Notes under the pieces: model-generated | Database searches by the model: none | What the model was told of the DNA's origin: nothing | Seen by the model: the letters and a program-made list of their open reading frames with translations, nothing else | Origin: an uncultured Vampirovibrio sp. | GTDB lineage: Bacteria > Cyanobacteriota > Vampirovibrionia > Gastranaerophilales > Gastranaerophilaceae | NCBI GenBank assembly: GCA_910583725.1 | Contig: CAJTXZ010000005.1 | Span: forward strand, 56,332 to 120,331 | Direction: 5' to 3' | Length of the DNA stretch: 64,000 bases | In this document: positions 60,874 through 64,000 of the stretch, in pieces | Position numbering within the stretch: position 1 is the stretch's first letter | How the letters are laid out: each line of letters starts with the position of its first letter | Position numbers and translations under genes: made by a program

Positions 60874-61179
60874 CTATGCCGAATCTTTATTTTCATCATC
60901 AATGCTTGAAGAGTAAAATTCGGCGTATTCGTTTAGCGAATTTATAAAATGGTCATATCTTTCCATCCTAAGCTTTAGCCAGGCCAGCATTGCGTTTGAG
61001 CCCATAATTTTTACAATCCTTGTTTGGGCAAAACATTTTCTTGCAGAATAATATCTTTCTTCAAAAAATGTCTGGCACTTGCAGTTTAGTTCATCTGCAA
61101 GGTCGTAAAGTGTCTTAAGCCAGGCGCTTTGCACGCTTGCTTCATCAATTCTGAATTCCAGTGTTGCGTTTTTTGCCAT
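60874..61179 (-). CDS. Hypothetical protein
   Basis: 101 residues. Mostly helical and Ala/Glu/Tyr-rich, with N-C-K-C near residue 32 and a third Cys at 49, but no convincing metal site. The C-terminus is Asp/Ser-rich. GAGG lies 8 nt before the ATG, supporting it as a real gene. It converges with rplY and diverges from the DUF192 gene. No family is recognised. Confidence 0.6.
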   Translation of the reverse strand: MAKNATLEFRIDEASVQSAWLKTLYDLADELNCKCQTFFEERYYSARKCFAQTRIVKIMGSNAMLAWLKLRMERYDHFINSLNEYAEFYSSSIDDENKDSA

Positions 61180-61341
61180 ATGGCGTACCTCTTCAATAGT
61201 ATTATTTACTGCTTTTGGGGCTTATTTATAGAATGGCAATGATATAATTGGTGCGGGGAAATTTGCTAAATACGACATTTATAGTATGCTGTTATTATGT
61301 CTTAATTATATCAAAGTTTTTGCGTTTTTAAAGGGATAGTG

Positions 61342-61680
61342 ATGAAATTTTGTAAAGTTTTGTTAAATGGCGAAGTGCTTTTTGAAAAGGCCCGCTTGAT
61401 GAATTCTTTTTCTGAAAGGCTTATGGGGCTTATGTTTCAGGCTGAGCCTAAGGACAAAGTTTTGATTTTTAAGGACTGTGGCTCTATTCATTCATTTTTT
61501 TGCTATTTACCCTTTAATGCTTTATTTATCGGCAAAAACGGCAAAATCTTGAACCATTTTACAAATATTAAAAAAAATAAAATTCTCCCTCCTGTTTTCG
61601 GTGCAAAATATACAGTAGAATACCTTGAAAAACCTTATAATTTCGGCTTAAATGATATAATGGAAATCATTGAAATTTAG
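61342..61680 (+). CDS. DUF192 family protein
   Basis: 112 residues from ATG 61342 (AAGGGA 5 nt upstream). A GTG one codon earlier is unlikely. The DUF192 pattern: an A-R-L-M-N-S-F-S-E-R-L-M-G-L-M-F segment, then H-S-F-F-C-Y-L-P-F-N-A-L-F-I near 50 and a late A-K-Y-T-V-E-Y-L-E segment. No signal peptide is seen. Family function unknown. uvrC starts 33 nt after its stop on the same strand. Confidence 0.85.
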   Translation: MKFCKVLLNGEVLFEKARLMNSFSERLMGLMFQAEPKDKVLIFKDCGSIHSFFCYLPFNALFIGKNGKILNHFTNIKKNKILPPVFGAKYTVEYLEKPYNFGLNDIMEIIEI

Positions 61681-61713
61681 AATTTTAGTCTTAACATTAC
61701 TTAATAAATAAAA

Positions 61714-63390
61714 ATGCCAAAAGAAAATGTCTCAAAATTTGTCCTTGAACAAGTAAAAATGATGCCCAAACTGCCTGGGTGTTATCAATATTATGATGCC
61801 AAAAATGAGGTGATATATGTTGGAAAGGCAAAAAACCTCTACAACAGGGTAAAAAGCTATTTTGTAAATAATGACTCAATCAAAGTAAATGTCATGGTGC
61901 CAAAAATTGCCCGAATCGAGTGCATTGTGGTGGATAGCGAGGTTGAGGCGCTGATTCTTGAAGCGGAGCTCATAAAAAAGTACAAACCCAGGTACAACGT
62001 GCTTTTGAAGGATGATAAAAAATTTCCATATTTTTTAATAACCGATGAAGAATACCCAAGAATTACCGTAGTTAGAAAAGCAAACAAAAATCCCCAAAAA
62101 GGCAAGTATTTTGGCCCATACACCGATTCAAGGGCAATGTGGGCAACGCTTGAATTGTTGGGAAAAATTTTTCCTCTAAAAAAATGCAAAACTCCAAAAT
62201 TCGCCTCCCGCCCTTGTCTTTACTATGATATAGGCCAGTGCACGGCACCTTGCCAAAAAATGATTTCACCAGCAGAATATAAAAAAATTTTGAAAGAGGC
62301 TCAAATGTTCCTCTCTGGCAGGCAAAACGAGCTTTTAAATGCGCTTGAATCAGAGATGAAAAAATATGCCAAAAATCTTGAATTTGAGAAGGCTGCGAGG
62401 TATCGAAACTCTTACCTTGACATAAAAAAAACGATGGAAAAACAAAAAATCGTTTCCGAAAATACCAAGCTAAATCAGGATTTTATCGGCATTGTGAAGC
62501 AAAATAACCTCTATTCCGTTAGTATACTTGAAATTCGCGAAGGCAGGCTGATAAATAAAAAAGATTTTGATTTTTCAAAATATTCAGGTGAAATCAGTGA
62601 TGATTTAAGTGAGGTTTCAAAGGCTGTAATGCGTGAATATTACTCGATTTTAGGCGATTCTGATATCCCAAAGTCAATAATTTTAACAGCCTTGCCTGAG
62701 GAGAAAAACATCTATGAAGCCTGGCTTTCAGGCAGGTCGGATAAAAAAGTCACACTTTCTCTTCCAAAAAATAAAAAAGAGGAGGAAATCCTTGCTCTGG
62801 CGCAGAAAAACGCCGAATTTAATGTCCAACAGCTGCGCTTGAAGGAGTTTGCGGCGCTTCAAAACGACTATAATGAAGTCGGGGCGTATATTCAGGACAA
62901 ATTGTCACTTTCAAAATTTCCACATACGGTGGAATGCTATGATATATCTCATATTCAGGGCACCAATACGGTCGCAAGCCGCGTGGTGTTTGAAAATGGG
63001 ATGCCTAAAAAATCTCAATACAGACGTTATAAGCTTCGCACGATTAAAAAAGGCGAAGTTGACGATTTTAAGAGCATGAGAGAGGTTTTATCCAGGCGCT
63101 TTAAGCGAATTGTGTCAGGGGAAGACACTGCGCCGGATTTAATTATTATAGATGGTGGAAAAGGGCAACTGTCAAGTGTTTATGCCATAATGAAAGAATT
63201 TGATTTGAAGATTGACCTTGTTTCTCTTGCAAAGCGCGAAGAGGAGGTATTCAAGCCTAATCAGTCTGAGCCGGTTATCTTTCCTCTGAAATCCCCTGCC
63301 CTACATATGTTTCAGCGTATAAGAGATGAAGCACACCGCTTCGCAGTCACATACCACAAGCAATTGCGCAGTAAAAATATGCTAAAATAA
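61714..63390 (+). CDS. uvrC: Excinuclease ABC subunit C lacking the C-terminal HhH domain
   Basis: 558 residues against about 600 for most UvrC. The N-terminal GIY-YIG nuclease (3' incision) has G-C-Y-Q-Y-Y-D and I-Y-V-G-K-A (20-37). A UVR/UvrB-binding motif lies near 200-235. The C-terminal RNase H-like nuclease (5' incision) has C-Y-D-I-S-H (about 410), a D-D-F-K-S-M segment, I-I-D-G-G-K-G-Q-L near 473, and A-H-R-F-A-V-T-Y-H at 536-544. It ends about a dozen residues after that, so the tandem helix-hairpin-helix that normally follows is missing. The downstream DNA does not encode it in another frame. Confidence 0.93.
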   Translation: MPKENVSKFVLEQVKMMPKLPGCYQYYDAKNEVIYVGKAKNLYNRVKSYFVNNDSIKVNVMVPKIARIECIVVDSEVEALILEAELIKKYKPRYNVLLKDDKKFPYFLITDEEYPRITVVRKANKNPQKGKYFGPYTDSRAMWATLELLGKIFPLKKCKTPKFASRPCLYYDIGQCTAPCQKMISPAEYKKILKEAQMFLSGRQNELLNALESEMKKYAKNLEFEKAARYRNSYLDIKKTMEKQKIVSENTKLNQDFIGIVKQNNLYSVSILEIREGRLINKKDFDFSKYSGEISDDLSEVSKAVMREYYSILGDSDIPKSIILTALPEEKNIYEAWLSGRSDKKVTLSLPKNKKEEEILALAQKNAEFNVQQLRLKEFAALQNDYNEVGAYIQDKLSLSKFPHTVECYDISHIQGTNTVASRVVFENGMPKKSQYRRYKLRTIKKGEVDDFKSMREVLSRRFKRIVSGEDTAPDLIIIDGGKGQLSSVYAIMKEFDLKIDLVSLAKREEEVFKPNQSEPVIFPLKSPALHMFQRIRDEAHRFAVTYHKQLRSKNMLK

Positions 63391-64000
63391 CCCTAAATTC
63401 CGGCATATTTTTCTCACGCAGGAATTTTAATACCCTCTAAGCCCTTTGTTTGCAAGATTTATAGCTATATTTTTGTGTGAAAAACCTTTTATAACAGCTT
63501 TTTTACCATATTAATTGCACTAAAATGCCTTTGTATTCTATGTCTCTCCTTTTTTTATACTTTAATTTCCATAAAAGCCTGCAGCTATGGTATTTTGATG
63601 CGTGTAAAAGTCTGAAAAACCTTGCTAATCACTGTTTAACGTGATATCTGTTTTGCTATGTTTTGGACACATGGGACATATTGGCCCTAAAATTCAATAT
63701 AAACCTCTTATTTGGCCTGTATTATTTCGTGAAATTCTTCACTAGCCTTTATTTCCCACATTTTAATTTTCATAAAACCTTACCACAACTGTTTTTTGAA
63801 TGTCACATACCCTGCAAAAAACTTGCACAGCATAATTTTTGGCTGATTTTTATCATAAAATATTTTGCGTCTTGCCTTTTTGCTGTCTATGGTTTTTTGC
63901 ACGCGTTTGTAATATTTTTAAAATAATTTTTAGATATTTGTGTAAATTTACTTAACAAAATAACGAAACCGGTATTTTGTTAAACTTTTGTAACAATTTT
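63391..64000. other. Non-coding AT-rich stretch after uvrC
   Basis: 610 nt to the window end. One 87-codon frame (63663-63926) is rich in Phe, Leu and Ile, has no SD and is not credible. No terminator with a clear GC stem, RNA gene or repeat is recognised. Its texture is like the 29131-29987 gap. Confidence 0.4.

Noticed and set aside
63663..63926. 87-codon frame near the right end
   Set aside because: No SD or promoter, and hydrophobic composition typical of spurious frames.

Overview
The window is AT-rich bacterial chromosome using the standard bacterial code. It has no phage, insertion sequence, CRISPR array, rRNA or recognisable tRNA. The gene set fits a Gram-negative envelope (two AsmA/TamB-like giants, ExbB/ExbD/TonB, Lgt) in a lineage related to Cyanobacteria. 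The 234-residue protein at 24616 opens with an N-terminus (MGLAASQxRLL..TARK) that I recall, without having searched, from gut Candidatus Gastranaerophilales (Melainabacteria/Vampirovibrionia). I therefore favour that group with moderate confidence.

Layout. 1-4320: a U32-family RNA-hydroxylation-type protein running off the left edge, a three-gene unknown operon and pgeF. 4431-6576: speE-aroA. 6716-11037: an unknown gene, engB, a DUF2344 protein, an RNase E/G and a membrane protein. 11762-17404: a processive GT2 glycosyltransferase followed by murC-murB-ddl-ftsQ. 17498-18763: an alpha-helical repeat protein. 18808-22405: pyrH-frr-cdsA-rnc-rpe. 22496-24301: queH and a VKOR-DsbA fusion. 24616-27706: the lineage-type protein, a GC-rich tandem repeat, hisF, a GGDEF protein with a variant active site and a secreted protein. 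27862-38235: a beta-lactamase-fold serine hydrolase, aspS, metK with a possible pseudoknot leader, DUF721, a stand-alone ClpX-type zinc finger, a second helical-repeat protein, ruvX, DUF1292 and a DUF2229 protein. 38418-54395: the envelope block, with an M16 peptidase, AsmA-like, ExbD-ExbD-ExbB-TonB, two VirB10-like secreted proteins and a TamB-like giant. 54493-63390: TPR protein-lgt, a broken gene, gpmI, folP, rplY, DUF192 and uvrC.

The genes form three functional themes. The first is wall precursor synthesis and division (GT2, murC/B, ddl, ftsQ, pgeF, serine hydrolase). The second is energised transport and lipid or protein traffic across the envelope (ExbB/D-TonB flanked by two AsmA-superfamily proteins that share a C-terminal module). 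The third is core information processing.

The main observations beyond routine annotation are as follows. Several genes appear to be transcribed as leaderless mRNAs. Two of them have the same TTGCAC-N17-TAAAAT-N6-ATG layout, and a divergent pair shares one palindromic -35 hexamer. The metK leader can fold into an H-type pseudoknot that captures the Shine-Dalgarno sequence (a possible SAM riboswitch). A 79-nt stretch is perfectly identical between the tandem exbD genes. UvrC lacks its C-terminal HhH domain. The GGDEF protein reads GDEEF. A decayed gene still shows an HELCH motif.
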